Shown: positions 1 to 5,329, counted from the stretch's first letter. The stretch is 9,847 bases of DNA from DASSKO01 sp035690425 (GCA_035690425.1 DASSKO010000096.1:1-9847); one strand, 5' to 3'. Notes: generated by a model not told the origin, from the letters alone. Made by a program: numbers and translations.

Positions 1-36
1 GCGGCCCCACGAGGAGGTGCGGCCCCACGAGGAGGT
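1..36. repeat. 18-bp perfect tandem repeat, two copies at the window edge
   Basis: The 18-base unit GCGGCCCCACGAGGAGGT occurs at 1-18 and 19-36 without a mismatch. Diverged units of the same length and phase follow at 37-54 and 55-72; the latter keeps the first nine bases. The period is a multiple of three, so on the minus strand it reads as a hexapeptide repeat. More copies may lie beyond the left edge. Confidence 0.85.
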
Positions 37-126
37 GCGGGAAGGGCTCGCGCTGCGGCCCCATGCTTCGGTCTCGGTGCTGCTGGTGGTGGTAGGGACG
101 AAGGCGGGGGTGGCGTAAGCGAGCAT
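1..126 (-). CDS. 5' end of an unrecognised gene with W-G-R hexapeptide repeats (partial, cut by window edge)
   Basis: I do not recognise this gene. Seen: an ATG at 126-124 is preceded by AGGAG at 138-134 with a 7-base spacer, and 42 codons stay open to the window edge. The start is Ala/Thr/Ser/Pro-rich. From residue 19 there are four hexapeptide units, TEAWGR, SASPSR, TSSWGR and TSSWGR; the last two are identical at DNA level. Third positions are about 88% G/C, and synonymous choice favours ACC, GGC and CGC, as in the neighbouring genes. Caution: the plus strand is also open over 2-118 with the same third positions, ending in TAA at 116-118, and could be the 3' end of an incoming gene. Its G/C by codon position looks more gene-like, but it uses only GGG, GCG and CGG for Gly, Ala and Arg. 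I prefer the minus reading because of the Shine-Dalgarno and codon choice. Inference: a disordered repeat protein or a multi-core precursor peptide; the length is unknown. Confidence 0.45.
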   Translation of the reverse strand, partial: MLAYATPAFVPTTTSSTETEAWGRSASPSRTSSWGRTSSWGR

Positions 127-246
127 TGTGAAACTCCTGACAGTGGCGTAGCGGCGGCGGTAGTGTTGTCAGTGACTTGCAATATTCCACGGATGTGGGA
201 CTAATAGACAGAGTCACCGGTCAAACCTGCACAACTCGTGCGGGCG
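127..246 (-). promoter_or_regulatory. Possible leader region with competing short stems before the repeat-protein start
   Basis: Reading the minus strand, GGTGACT (218-212) can pair with AGTCACT (177-171). CTGACA (172-167) can pair with TGTCAG (142-137), which covers the first two bases of the AGGAG Shine-Dalgarno (138-134). The two pairings compete for bases 171-172. A short 21-codon frame with a strong ribosome site lies just upstream (312-247). A smaller inverted repeat, TTCCAC/GTGGGA, sits at 185-200. Together this resembles a translational attenuator. Six-base arms arise by chance at this scale, so it is a suggestion only. Confidence 0.25.
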
Positions 247-312
247 TTAGCGGAAGGGGGTCGCTGAGAAGACGGCGATGTGCACGGCATGGCGTGCACA
301 GTGGTGGCTCAT
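247..312 (-). CDS. Short open frame (21 codons) behind a perfect Shine-Dalgarno, possible leader peptide
   Basis: Seen: minus-strand ATG at 312-310, AGGAGG at 326-321 with an 8-base spacer, and TAA at 249-247. The peptide begins MSHHCARHAVH and ends in Arg. Four of the first eleven residues are His and residue 5 is Cys. It lies 120 bases upstream of the repeat-protein start on the same strand, and the intervening RNA can form competing stems near that gene's ribosome site. Known: short translated leaders rich in the regulating amino acid control attenuation in bacteria, for example His in the enterobacterial his leader. Inference: a regulatory leader peptide sensing His or Cys supply. Against it: the frame is short, no downstream biosynthetic gene is visible, and a perfect AGGAGG can occur by chance in GC-rich DNA. 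Confidence 0.4.
   Translation of the reverse strand: MSHHCARHAVHIAVFSATPFR
279..300. repeat. Perfect inverted repeat TGTGCAC-8-GTGCACA
   Basis: Seven-base arms at 279-285 and 294-300 match perfectly around an 8-base centre. It lies inside the 21-codon frame, so it could be an RNA hairpin there or a DNA operator for a dimeric regulator. No protein is assigned. Confidence 0.5.
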
Positions 313-356
313 GGCCCCGACCTCCTAACGCAGCGCGTTCGTTGTGTAGCGATGCG

Positions 357-512
357 TTACTTTTTACCCGGTTTTTTACCTTGCCGCAGCAAAATGCCAT
401 GTCCAAACGGACACATCTGCCTGAAGTGCTGCCCTGCCACGCTCACGGAGCGGCGATCTGTGATCAAGCGCACGGTCCCGGCGGCGAAGCCAAGGCCATG
501 CGGCAAGCCCAC
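357..512 (-). CDS. Weak candidate small gene, 51 codons, or decayed coding remnant
   Basis: I do not recognise this sequence. A GTG at 512-510 opens 51 codons ending in TAA at 359-357. G/C by codon position over the first ~40 codons is roughly 70/54/80 percent, a pattern like real genes here. The last ten codons are AT-rich and Lys-rich (ending KKPGKK). A GGGAG lies nine bases before the GTG. It sits between the tRNA-Lys terminator and the 21-codon frame. Arguments against: it is short, the ribosome site is mediocre, and it runs through a repeated terminator-like tail at 387-398. It may be real, a remnant, or chance. Confidence 0.2.
   Translation of the reverse strand: MGLPHGLGFAAGTVRLITDRRSVSVAGQHFRQMCPFGHGILLRQGKKPGKK
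359..382. promoter_or_regulatory. AT-rich tract with two TTTTTACC repeats
   Basis: TTTTTACC occurs at 361-368 and again at 373-380, twelve bases apart, in a sharply AT-rich patch within GC-rich DNA. It lies about 50 bases upstream of the 21-codon minus-strand frame, so it may hold the promoter or a direct-repeat operator for that transcript. No clean -10/-35 pair could be assigned. Confidence 0.3.
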
Positions 513-531
513 GAACCCACGCTCCCGCCAC

Positions 532-563
532 AGCAAAATGCCTCGGCCCGAAGGCCGAGGCAT
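532..563 (-). terminator. Rho-independent terminator after tRNA-Lys
   Basis: Minus-strand hairpin with perfect 11-base arms (563-553 and 548-538) around a TTCG tetraloop, followed by a short T run (537-535). It begins five bases after the CCA end of tRNA-Lys. It may also stop read-through from the oxidoreductase gene, which has no terminator of its own. Confidence 0.87.
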
Positions 564-567
564 CGAC

Positions 568-643
568 TGGTGCGCCATCAGGGACTCGAACCCCGAACCC
601 ACTGATTAAGAGTCAGTTGCTCTGCCTATTGAGCTAATGGCGC
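568..643 (-). tRNA. tRNA-Lys (anticodon CTT), CCA encoded
   Basis: Cloverleaf on the minus strand. The acceptor stem is GCGCCAT (643-637) with ATGGCGC (578-572), then discriminator A and an encoded CCA (570-568). The anticodon stem ACTGA/TCAGT encloses the loop CTCTTAA, giving CTT, which reads lysine AAG. The T-arm contains GGTTCGAGT. It has its own -10 box upstream and a strong terminator downstream. Lysine AAG dominates in high-GC genomes, so this should be a well-used tRNA. tRNA 3' ends are common integration sites, but no second copy of the 3' end is visible in this window. Confidence 0.97.
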
Positions 644-658
644 GCGTTGAGCGAGTGC

Positions 659-664
659 AATATA
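659..664 (-). promoter_or_regulatory. -10 box for tRNA-Lys
   Basis: Minus-strand TATATT at 664-659 lies 15 bases upstream of the mature tRNA 5' end (643), a fitting distance for a -10 with a short 5' leader. A poor -35 (TTCGCC, 18-base spacer) precedes it. The box stands out in a GC-rich context. Confidence 0.6.
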
Positions 665-699
665 GCAGCGCCGAGCAGGCTGGGCGAAATCGAGCACTG

Positions 700-2268
700 T
701 CAGCGCCCCTCGCTCGCCAGCACGGCCATCGCCGCGTTGTGGCCGCCGAGCCCACTCACCGCACCGCCGCGACGCGCACCGCTTCCGCACAGCAGCACAT
801 TGGGATACGTCGTCGCCACACCCCAGGCGGCGGCTGCGGAGTCCACCTCCGCGCGGTCTGCCAGCCATGGCCAGGCAAGGTCACCGTGAAAGATGTGCCC
901 GCCGGGCATACCGATCGCAGCCTCGATGTCCAGTGGTGACTTCGCCTCCAGACACGGCAACCCCTGCGGGTCGCGCAGCAGGCACGACTCCAAGGGCTCC
1001 TCCAGATGCTCGTCGATCACGCGCAGAGCCCGCGCCACCGCCTCAGCTCTCACCGAATCGTTGTCGTCGGTGAACAGCCGGGCGGGCATGTGCAGACCGA
1101 AGTAGGTCAACGTGTGGGCTCCGCCGGCCGCCAGCTCGGGGCCGAGGATGGAGGGGTCCGTCAGCGAGTGGCAGTACAGCTCGCCGGGTGGATGGTGCGG
1201 CAGCGCGCCCGCGGCCGCCTCGTCGTACGCGGTCTGCAAGGCCTGATAGCCCTCACCGACGTGGAACGTGCCCGCAAAGACCACCTGCGGATCGGCCCCA
1301 CTGCGCAGCCCAGGCAGATGGTCGACGAGGAGGTTGATCTTCAGCTGAGCTCCTTCCGGATGGTTGACGTCCTCCACCCCGAGCAGCTCGTCGAGCACCG
1401 CCGGTGCCGCGCCGGACAGCACCCAGCGGCACCTGACAGTCTGCTCCTCCTCGCCACGTCGATAGGCCACCTCGGCGGTCCGTCCGTCGGTCTCGATCGA
1501 CGTCACGCGGGCGCCGGTGAACAACCGCGCGCCGAAGCCGGCTGCGGCGTCGGCGAGTGCGTCGGTCACGGCTCCCATCCCGCCAACGGGAACGCGCCAC
1601 TCGCCCGTGCCGTTGCCGATCAGGTGGTACAGAAAACACCGGTTCTGCAGCAGCGACTCATCGCGTGCCGTGGCGAAGGTGCCGATCAGGGCGTCGGTCA
1701 GCACGATGCCGCGTACGTCGTCGTCGGCGAACCGAGCCTCGATGCTCTCGCCCAGCGGACGCTCGGCGATCTCGTCCCAGATCGCCCCGCACCGCTGGGA
1801 CAGGTCGGACGCCGTCGGCAGGGGCTGAGTCAGCGTGGGGGAGACGACCCTGGCGAGAGCCGTTACGTCGGCGTAGAACGACCGCCACGCGTCGTACTCG
1901 CGGTCGGAGCCGGTGAGCGCCCGGAACGAGTCTCGAGTGGCGGTGCCCTCGATGCTCTCGACGAGCAGCCCTTGGTTCCGGCCACTGCGCGTCACGGGCG
2001 TGTACGACGCCGTAGTGCGCGAGCGCAGGTCGAGACGGAGGCGGAGGTCGGTCACCACCTGGTCCGGTAACAGGCTGACCAGGTAGGAGTAGCGGGACAG
2101 CCGGGCGTCGACGCCGGGAAACGCCTGGGCGCTCACCGCGGCTCCGCCGGTGTGCGGCTGTTGTTCGAGCAGCAGTGTGGCCAGGCCGGCTCGTGCCAGG
2201 TACGCGGCGGCGACCAGGCCGTTGTGGCCTCCGCCGACGATGACGGCGTCATACTCTTCCGACCTCAT
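700..2268 (-). CDS. FAD-dependent oxidoreductase, phytoene-dehydrogenase/PYROXD2-like
   Basis: A 522-residue flavoprotein of the NAD(P)-binding Rossmann/amine-oxidase type, related to CrtI and to PYROXD2-like proteins. Residues 7-35 form the dinucleotide-binding fold: DAVIVGGGHNG gives GxGxxG (G12, G14, G17) and E35 should bind the FAD ribose. The C-terminus (about 489-515) has the usual second FAD motif, LLCGSGARRGGAVSGLGGHN, and GGHIFHGDL lies just before it. Length is normal for the family. The frame stays open far upstream to 2598, but the ATG at 2268 is chosen because the FAD motif begins there. No Shine-Dalgarno is visible; a TACGGT box six bases before suggests a leaderless start. It is divergent from the pirin-family gene. 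No carotenoid genes are nearby, so the substrate is unknown; the function is probably oxidation or desaturation of a lipid-like molecule. Confidence 0.9.
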   Translation of the reverse strand: MRSEEYDAVIVGGGHNGLVAAAYLARAGLATLLLEQQPHTGGAAVSAQAFPGVDARLSRYSYLVSLLPDQVVTDLRLRLDLRSRTTASYTPVTRSGRNQGLLVESIEGTATRDSFRALTGSDREYDAWRSFYADVTALARVVSPTLTQPLPTASDLSQRCGAIWDEIAERPLGESIEARFADDDVRGIVLTDALIGTFATARDESLLQNRCFLYHLIGNGTGEWRVPVGGMGAVTDALADAAAGFGARLFTGARVTSIETDGRTAEVAYRRGEEEQTVRCRWVLSGAAPAVLDELLGVEDVNHPEGAQLKINLLVDHLPGLRSGADPQVVFAGTFHVGEGYQALQTAYDEAAAGALPHHPPGELYCHSLTDPSILGPELAAGGAHTLTYFGLHMPARLFTDDNDSVRAEAVARALRVIDEHLEEPLESCLLRDPQGLPCLEAKSPLDIEAAIGMPGGHIFHGDLAWPWLADRAEVDSAAAAWGVATTYPNVLLCGSGARRGGAVSGLGGHNAAMAVLASEGR

Positions 2269-2274
2269 GGCGAA

Positions 2275-2280
2275 ACCGTA
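2275..2280 (-). promoter_or_regulatory. -10 box for a leaderless oxidoreductase transcript
   Basis: Minus-strand TACGGT (2280-2275) is followed by six bases and then the ATG at 2268, placing the predicted transcript start at or next to the start codon. No convincing -35 was found. Confidence 0.45.
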
Positions 2281-2493
2281 ACCAACTCTCGGTGCGCGGT
2301 TGCGGAAGCGGGCAGCCCGACGATCGACAAGCGTCCTGACTGACACATCGACCTCGTTGGACGCTGATTGCGCGTCTTCTTGCCCTAGGGGGGCGAGCAG
2401 ACAAGACCGCCGGCTCTGTCGGCCGCCTACGTCGAGGAATATTGACTGCTCAACGAGCGTTTCGCCCGCACCAGTCTGAGGAGGTTGAGTGCC

Positions 2494-3474
2494 ATGCCGG
2501 CGATCGCTGTCGACGACCTGACCGTTCTGCCCCGCATTCCCGAGGCGCCGCTTACCGCCGTGCACCGACGCGCCGCGCAGATAACCAGCGCTCCTCAAGG
2601 CTTCGAGGGCGAGGGCTTCCCCGTTCGTCGTGCCTTCGCCGGTGTCGACATGTCACTGCTGGACCCCTTCATCCATATGGACCAGATGGGCGAGGTCGAG
2701 TACGCGCCCGGTGAGCCCAAAGGCACCTCATGGCACCCTCACCGTGGGTTCGAGACGGTGACCTACATGCTCGACGGCGTCTTCGACCACGCTGACAGCA
2801 ACGGCGGCGGTGGCACGATCACCAACGGCGACACCCAGTGGATGACCGCCGGCGGCGGGATCCTGCACATCGAGAAGCCGCCAGAGTGGCTCGTCGCCTC
2901 CGGTGGGTTGTTCCACGGCGTTCAGCTGTGGGTCAACCTCCCGCGCGCGCAAAAGCTGGTCGGGCCGCGCTACCAGGACCTGCGCGGCGGCGACGTCAAG
3001 CTCGTCGCCTCTTCAGACGCCGGCGCGCTGGTGCGAGTCATCGCCGGTGACGTCGCGGGCCACGCCGGCCCCGGGTCGACGTACACGCCGATGACGATGG
3101 TGCATGCCACGTTGGCTCCGACCTCGAGGTTGGATCTGCCCTGGCGGGAGGACTTCAACGCGCTGGTCTACGTCCTCGCCGGGAACGGCACCGTGGGCAT
3201 TGACCAGCGCCCCCTGCGGACCGGCCAGCTGGCGGTGCTCGGAGCCGGTGACCTGATCACCGTGGAGGCGGCTCGCCAGCAGGAGACCCGCAGCCCGTCG
3301 CTGGAGGTGCTGGTGCTCGGCGGTCGACCGATCCGCGAGCCCGTTGCCTGGGCAGGGCCGTTCGTGATGAACACCAAGGCCGAGGTGATGCAGGCCTTCA
3401 CCGACTTCCAGCACGGCCGCTTCGGCCAGATTCCGGCCGTGCACGGCGCGCCGACCGAGGTCGTCGAAGGCTGA
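2494..3474 (+). CDS. Pirin-family bicupin protein
   Basis: A 326-residue pirin-like protein of the cupin superfamily, probably cytosolic. The N-terminal cupin carries the metal ligands of the family: H81 and H83 in WHPHRGFETVTY, and H125 and E127 in GGGILHIEKP, matching the three-His-one-Glu iron site of human pirin and E. coli YhhW. The C-terminal half (about 190-310) is the second, degenerate cupin. Family members include quercetin 2,3-dioxygenases and redox-sensing regulators, so the reaction is uncertain. The ATG at 2494 is preferred: GAGGAGG at 2478-2484 lies nine bases upstream. An in-frame TTG at 2485 directly abuts that site and is unlikely. The gene is divergent from the FAD oxidoreductase and convergent with the downstream membrane protein, with only nine bases between the stop codons. 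Confidence 0.93.
   Translation: MPAIAVDDLTVLPRIPEAPLTAVHRRAAQITSAPQGFEGEGFPVRRAFAGVDMSLLDPFIHMDQMGEVEYAPGEPKGTSWHPHRGFETVTYMLDGVFDHADSNGGGGTITNGDTQWMTAGGGILHIEKPPEWLVASGGLFHGVQLWVNLPRAQKLVGPRYQDLRGGDVKLVASSDAGALVRVIAGDVAGHAGPGSTYTPMTMVHATLAPTSRLDLPWREDFNALVYVLAGNGTVGIDQRPLRTGQLAVLGAGDLITVEAARQQETRSPSLEVLVLGGRPIREPVAWAGPFVMNTKAEVMQAFTDFQHGRFGQIPAVHGAPTEVVEG
3411..3442. repeat. 9-bp inverted repeat inside the 3' end of the pirin-family gene
   Basis: GCACGGCCG (3411-3419) and CGGCCGTGC (3434-3442) pair perfectly around a 14-base loop, 30 bases before the stop codon. There is no T run. Because the next gene converges and the gap is only nine bases, this hairpin could slow transcription from both sides, or it may simply reflect GC-rich coding sequence. 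Confidence 0.4.
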
Positions 3475-3483
3475 CCACATGTC

Positions 3484-4299
3484 TCACAGCGTGTGTGTGG
3501 CGGCGGCGACGTCGGACCACCAACGGTGCAGCCGTCCGATGTCGCCGTCCGCACGCACGGCGTGGGCGAAGAGGCTCATGTCGTCGTAGGTCCACACGAC
3601 CCGAGCTTCCTCTCCGCTCGTAAAGCACAGCAGCTTCCCGACTGCGGGATTGCCCGCACCGACACTCCACGTCCCTCGATACGACCACTGCTCTGCGGTG
3701 CAGTCGCCGCCGGCTGTGAGGTCGGCGTTCTCGGCATCTTCTGCGAAGACGTCTTCCAGCCGTTCACTCGAGGCGAACCAGTGGAAGTCGACGAGCACGC
3801 CCGACGGCAAGCGGCACTCGAGGCTGGCCCGTGTGCCCAGCTCCGACAGGCCGAACTCGCTGCGAGCGCAGAAGTCTCTCACCGAGGTGGGCAACAGGCT
3901 CAGCAAGGTCTCTTGGTCGGAGGCTTCGGTGGTCGAGCTCGGTGAAGGCGGTTCCGTGGGCTCTGGTGCGTCCGTTGTCGGGGGAGCGGAGCTGGCCGAG
4001 ACCGTGACGGTGGCAGTAACCGACGGCGCCGGCGGAGTCGCAGAGGGCGAGCTCTCCGACGTCTCGCCACTCGCCGTAGTCGGCGGCTGCTGACCGGAGG
4101 TGGCGAGAGGTTGCTGCTCAGCGGTCACGATCAGCCAAGCGGCTCCGGCGAAGAGAAGAACCGCCAAGCCCCCGGAGGCGATCCGGCCTGGCCCCGGCAC
4201 GGTAGGGACCGAGATCTCCTTCGCGGTGAAGCCGCCTCCCAGGACGGCAACCATCGTGAAGAAGACGGCGGCTAACAGAAGAATGGTCTCGGCAGTCAT
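3484..4299 (-). CDS. Membrane-anchored protein with Ser/Thr/Pro linker and four-Cys extracytoplasmic domain
   Basis: 271 residues; specific function unknown. Residues 4-22 and 41-60 are hydrophobic and likely form two membrane segments. A low-complexity Ser/Thr/Pro/Glu linker spans about 61-130. A compact C-terminal domain (131-271) has four cysteines (144, 162, 200, 225), suited to two disulfides outside the cell, plus Trp-rich motifs (WSYRGTW, VVWTYDD, HRWW). From memory, this domain style resembles the extracytoplasmic tail of some actinobacterial Ser/Thr kinases, but here no kinase is attached. Inference: a free-standing sensor or cell-envelope protein. ATG 4299 follows a GGGGG tract four bases upstream, a weak ribosome site. 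A possible -10 (TACTGT) lies at 4340-4335. It converges on the pirin gene. Confidence 0.8.
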   Translation of the reverse strand: MTAETILLLAAVFFTMVAVLGGGFTAKEISVPTVPGPGRIASGGLAVLLFAGAAWLIVTAEQQPLATSGQQPPTTASGETSESSPSATPPAPSVTATVTVSASSAPPTTDAPEPTEPPSPSSTTEASDQETLLSLLPTSVRDFCARSEFGLSELGTRASLECRLPSGVLVDFHWFASSERLEDVFAEDAENADLTAGGDCTAEQWSYRGTWSVGAGNPAVGKLLCFTSGEEARVVWTYDDMSLFAHAVRADGDIGRLHRWWSDVAAATHTL

Positions 4300-4400
4300 G
4301 GTGCCCCCACACTGAAGAGTGACCGCTCAAGACCACAGTAGAACTAAAGTCGGCCACGGGTGGCGTTGTCGGATAGGAGACCGCGGTGTGGAGCTCGTGC

Positions 4401-4423
4401 CCTGGGGCCTGCGCTGCCCCGGG
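4401..4423 (-). terminator. Second GC-rich hairpin downstream of tRNA-His (weak)
   Basis: CCTGGGGC (4401-4408) and GCCCCGGG (4416-4423) form an 8-base stem with one G-T pair and a 7-base loop. There is no T run on either side. It is tandem with the stem at 4433-4459. Either one might act as a tailless terminator. Confidence 0.3.
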
Positions 4424-4432
4424 TACGTCGAG

Positions 4433-4459
4433 GGGCCCTGCTCGGTGGAGACAGGGCCC
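4433..4459 (-). terminator. Hairpin after tRNA-His, without T run
   Basis: Perfect 8-base arms GGGCCCTG (4433-4440) and CAGGGCCC (4452-4459) flank an 11-base loop, starting about ten bases past the tRNA 3' end on the minus strand. The stem is strong but no T tract follows, so the terminator call is moderate. Hairpin terminators without a T tract have been proposed in actinobacteria. Confidence 0.5.
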
Positions 4460-4468
4460 TTCGGTGGG

Positions 4469-4542
4469 GGTGAGTGACGGGACTCGAACCCGCGACATCT
4501 GCGACCACAACGCAGCGCTCTACCAGCTGAGCTACACCCACC
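4469..4542 (-). tRNA. tRNA-His (anticodon GTG)
   Basis: The acceptor stem is GTGGGTG (4541-4535) with CACTCAC (4476-4470), with one G-T pair. An extra G at 4542 is the G-1 typical of tRNA-His, opposite discriminator C73 (4469). The anticodon stem CTGCG/CGCAG holds the loop TTGTGGT, giving GTG for histidine. The next three bases read CCC, so the CCA end appears not to be encoded and would be added enzymatically, unlike the Lys and Arg tRNAs in this window. It lies just downstream of orn but has its own promoter-like boxes. Confidence 0.97.
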
Positions 4543-4570
4543 ATGCGCGCCACTGAGGCGCAGCCCGAGA

Positions 4571-4600
4571 AGTGTAGCGACACCTTCCGGACGGGGTGAA
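4571..4600 (-). promoter_or_regulatory. Promoter for tRNA-His
   Basis: Minus-strand TTCACC (4600-4595) and TACACT (4576-4571) are separated by 18 bases. The -10 ends 29 bases before the tRNA 5' end. The -35 begins within nine bases of the orn stop codon, so the tRNA can be transcribed independently of orn. Confidence 0.6.
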
Positions 4601-4608
4601 ATCCACCC

Positions 4609-5220
4609 TCAGGAGCGACCGGTGAGCGCGCCCTCCTGCTCCGCTGCGAGCGCCTTCGCGGTGTTGCTGTCGGGGCCGGGCAGCGGTGTGAACACCGCCG
4701 CGCGGTAGTAGCGCAGCTCCTCGATGCTCTCCCGGATGTCGGCCAGCGCCCGGTGGTTGCCGCTCTTCTTCGGCGCCGCGTAGTAGACCCGTGGGTACCA
4801 CCGGCGTACCAGCTCCTTGATCGAGGAGACGTCGACGATCCGGTAGTGCAGCAGGTTGTCGATGTCGTGCATGTCGCGCGCGAGGAACGCGCGGTCGGTG
4901 CCGACGGAGTTGCCGGCCAGCGGTGGCCGCACGTTGTCGGGCACGTGCTGCCTGATGAACGCCATGACCTGCGCCTCCGCGTCGGCGAGCGTGACGCCGG
5001 AGTCGAGTACGTCGAGCAACCCCGACTCGGTGTGCATGGTGCGGACCACGTCGCCCATCTGCTCCAGTGCGGCGGCCGGCGGCTTGACCACCACGTCGAT
5101 ACCGTCGCCGAGCACGTTGAGCTCGGAGTCGGTGACCAGAGCCGCCACCTCGATCAGCGCGTCCGCCTGCAGGTCTAGGCCGGTCATCTCGCAGTCGATC
5201 CACACAAGTCTGTCGTTCAC
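4609..5220 (-). CDS. orn: Oligoribonuclease (3'-5' exoribonuclease)
   Basis: 203 residues, normal family length. Orn degrades very short RNAs (2-5 nt), including pGpG from cyclic-di-GMP breakdown, to mononucleotides in the cytosol. All DEDDh residues are present: D9 and E11 in WIDCEMTGLD, D109 in GNSVGTDRAF, and H156 and D161 in GNHRALADI. The start is a GTG at 5220-5218; an in-frame TAG lies six bases upstream, so translation cannot begin earlier. No good Shine-Dalgarno is visible, but TAGGGT lies seven bases before the GTG, suggesting a leaderless transcript; alternatively a weak AGGG eight bases before the start could serve. It sits between tRNA-Arg and tRNA-His on the same strand. The Streptomyces neighbour adpA is absent. 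Confidence 0.97.
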   Translation of the reverse strand: MNDRLVWIDCEMTGLDLQADALIEVAALVTDSELNVLGDGIDVVVKPPAAALEQMGDVVRTMHTESGLLDVLDSGVTLADAEAQVMAFIRQHVPDNVRPPLAGNSVGTDRAFLARDMHDIDNLLHYRIVDVSSIKELVRRWYPRVYYAAPKKSGNHRALADIRESIEELRYYRAAVFTPLPGPDSNTAKALAAEQEGALTGRS

Positions 5221-5227
5221 GCGCTAC

Positions 5228-5233
5228 ACCCTA
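5228..5233 (-). promoter_or_regulatory. -10 box for a leaderless orn transcript
   Basis: Minus-strand TAGGGT (5233-5228), seven bases, then the GTG start at 5220. A second possible -10, TACAGT at 5272-5267, would give a leader of about 40 bases. Neither has a clear -35. Confidence 0.4.
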
Positions 5234-5329
5234 GACCGCCCGAGCGCGAGCACTCCTCGCCCCGTCACTGTACGGAGCGCAGATCGGCCGAGTTCGAGCT
5301 GCGAAGGGCCGCTGGGGCGGGTCAAAGGC

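Noticed and set aside
2..118. Plus-strand frame with RPHEEV repeats ending at TAA 116-118
   Set aside because: It shares third positions with the minus frame and could be real, but it uses only GGG, GCG and CGG for Gly, Ala and Arg, and the minus frame has a well-spaced Shine-Dalgarno and ATG. Kept as the main alternative.
177..609. Plus-strand open frames of 109-142 codons across the left intergenic region
   Set aside because: They run through the tRNA-Lys terminator and tRNA gene, have ordinary third-position composition and no ribosome sites.
532..643. tRNA-Lys as an attachment site of an integrated element
   Set aside because: No second copy of the tRNA 3' end, no integrase and no phage-like genes are visible in the window.
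1006..2070. 354-codon plus-strand frame
   Set aside because: Antisense shadow of the FAD oxidoreductase; long only because GC-rich DNA has few stop codons. No recognisable domain.
2442..2453. TTGACTGCTCAA as a -35 or operator for the pirin gene
   Set aside because: No -10 at 16-19 bases spacing, and the inverted arms are only four bases.
2269..2598. Upstream open extension of the oxidoreductase frame
   Set aside because: The FAD-binding motif begins at residue 7 of the ATG 2268 product; the extension lacks family similarity and overlaps the pirin start and its ribosome site.
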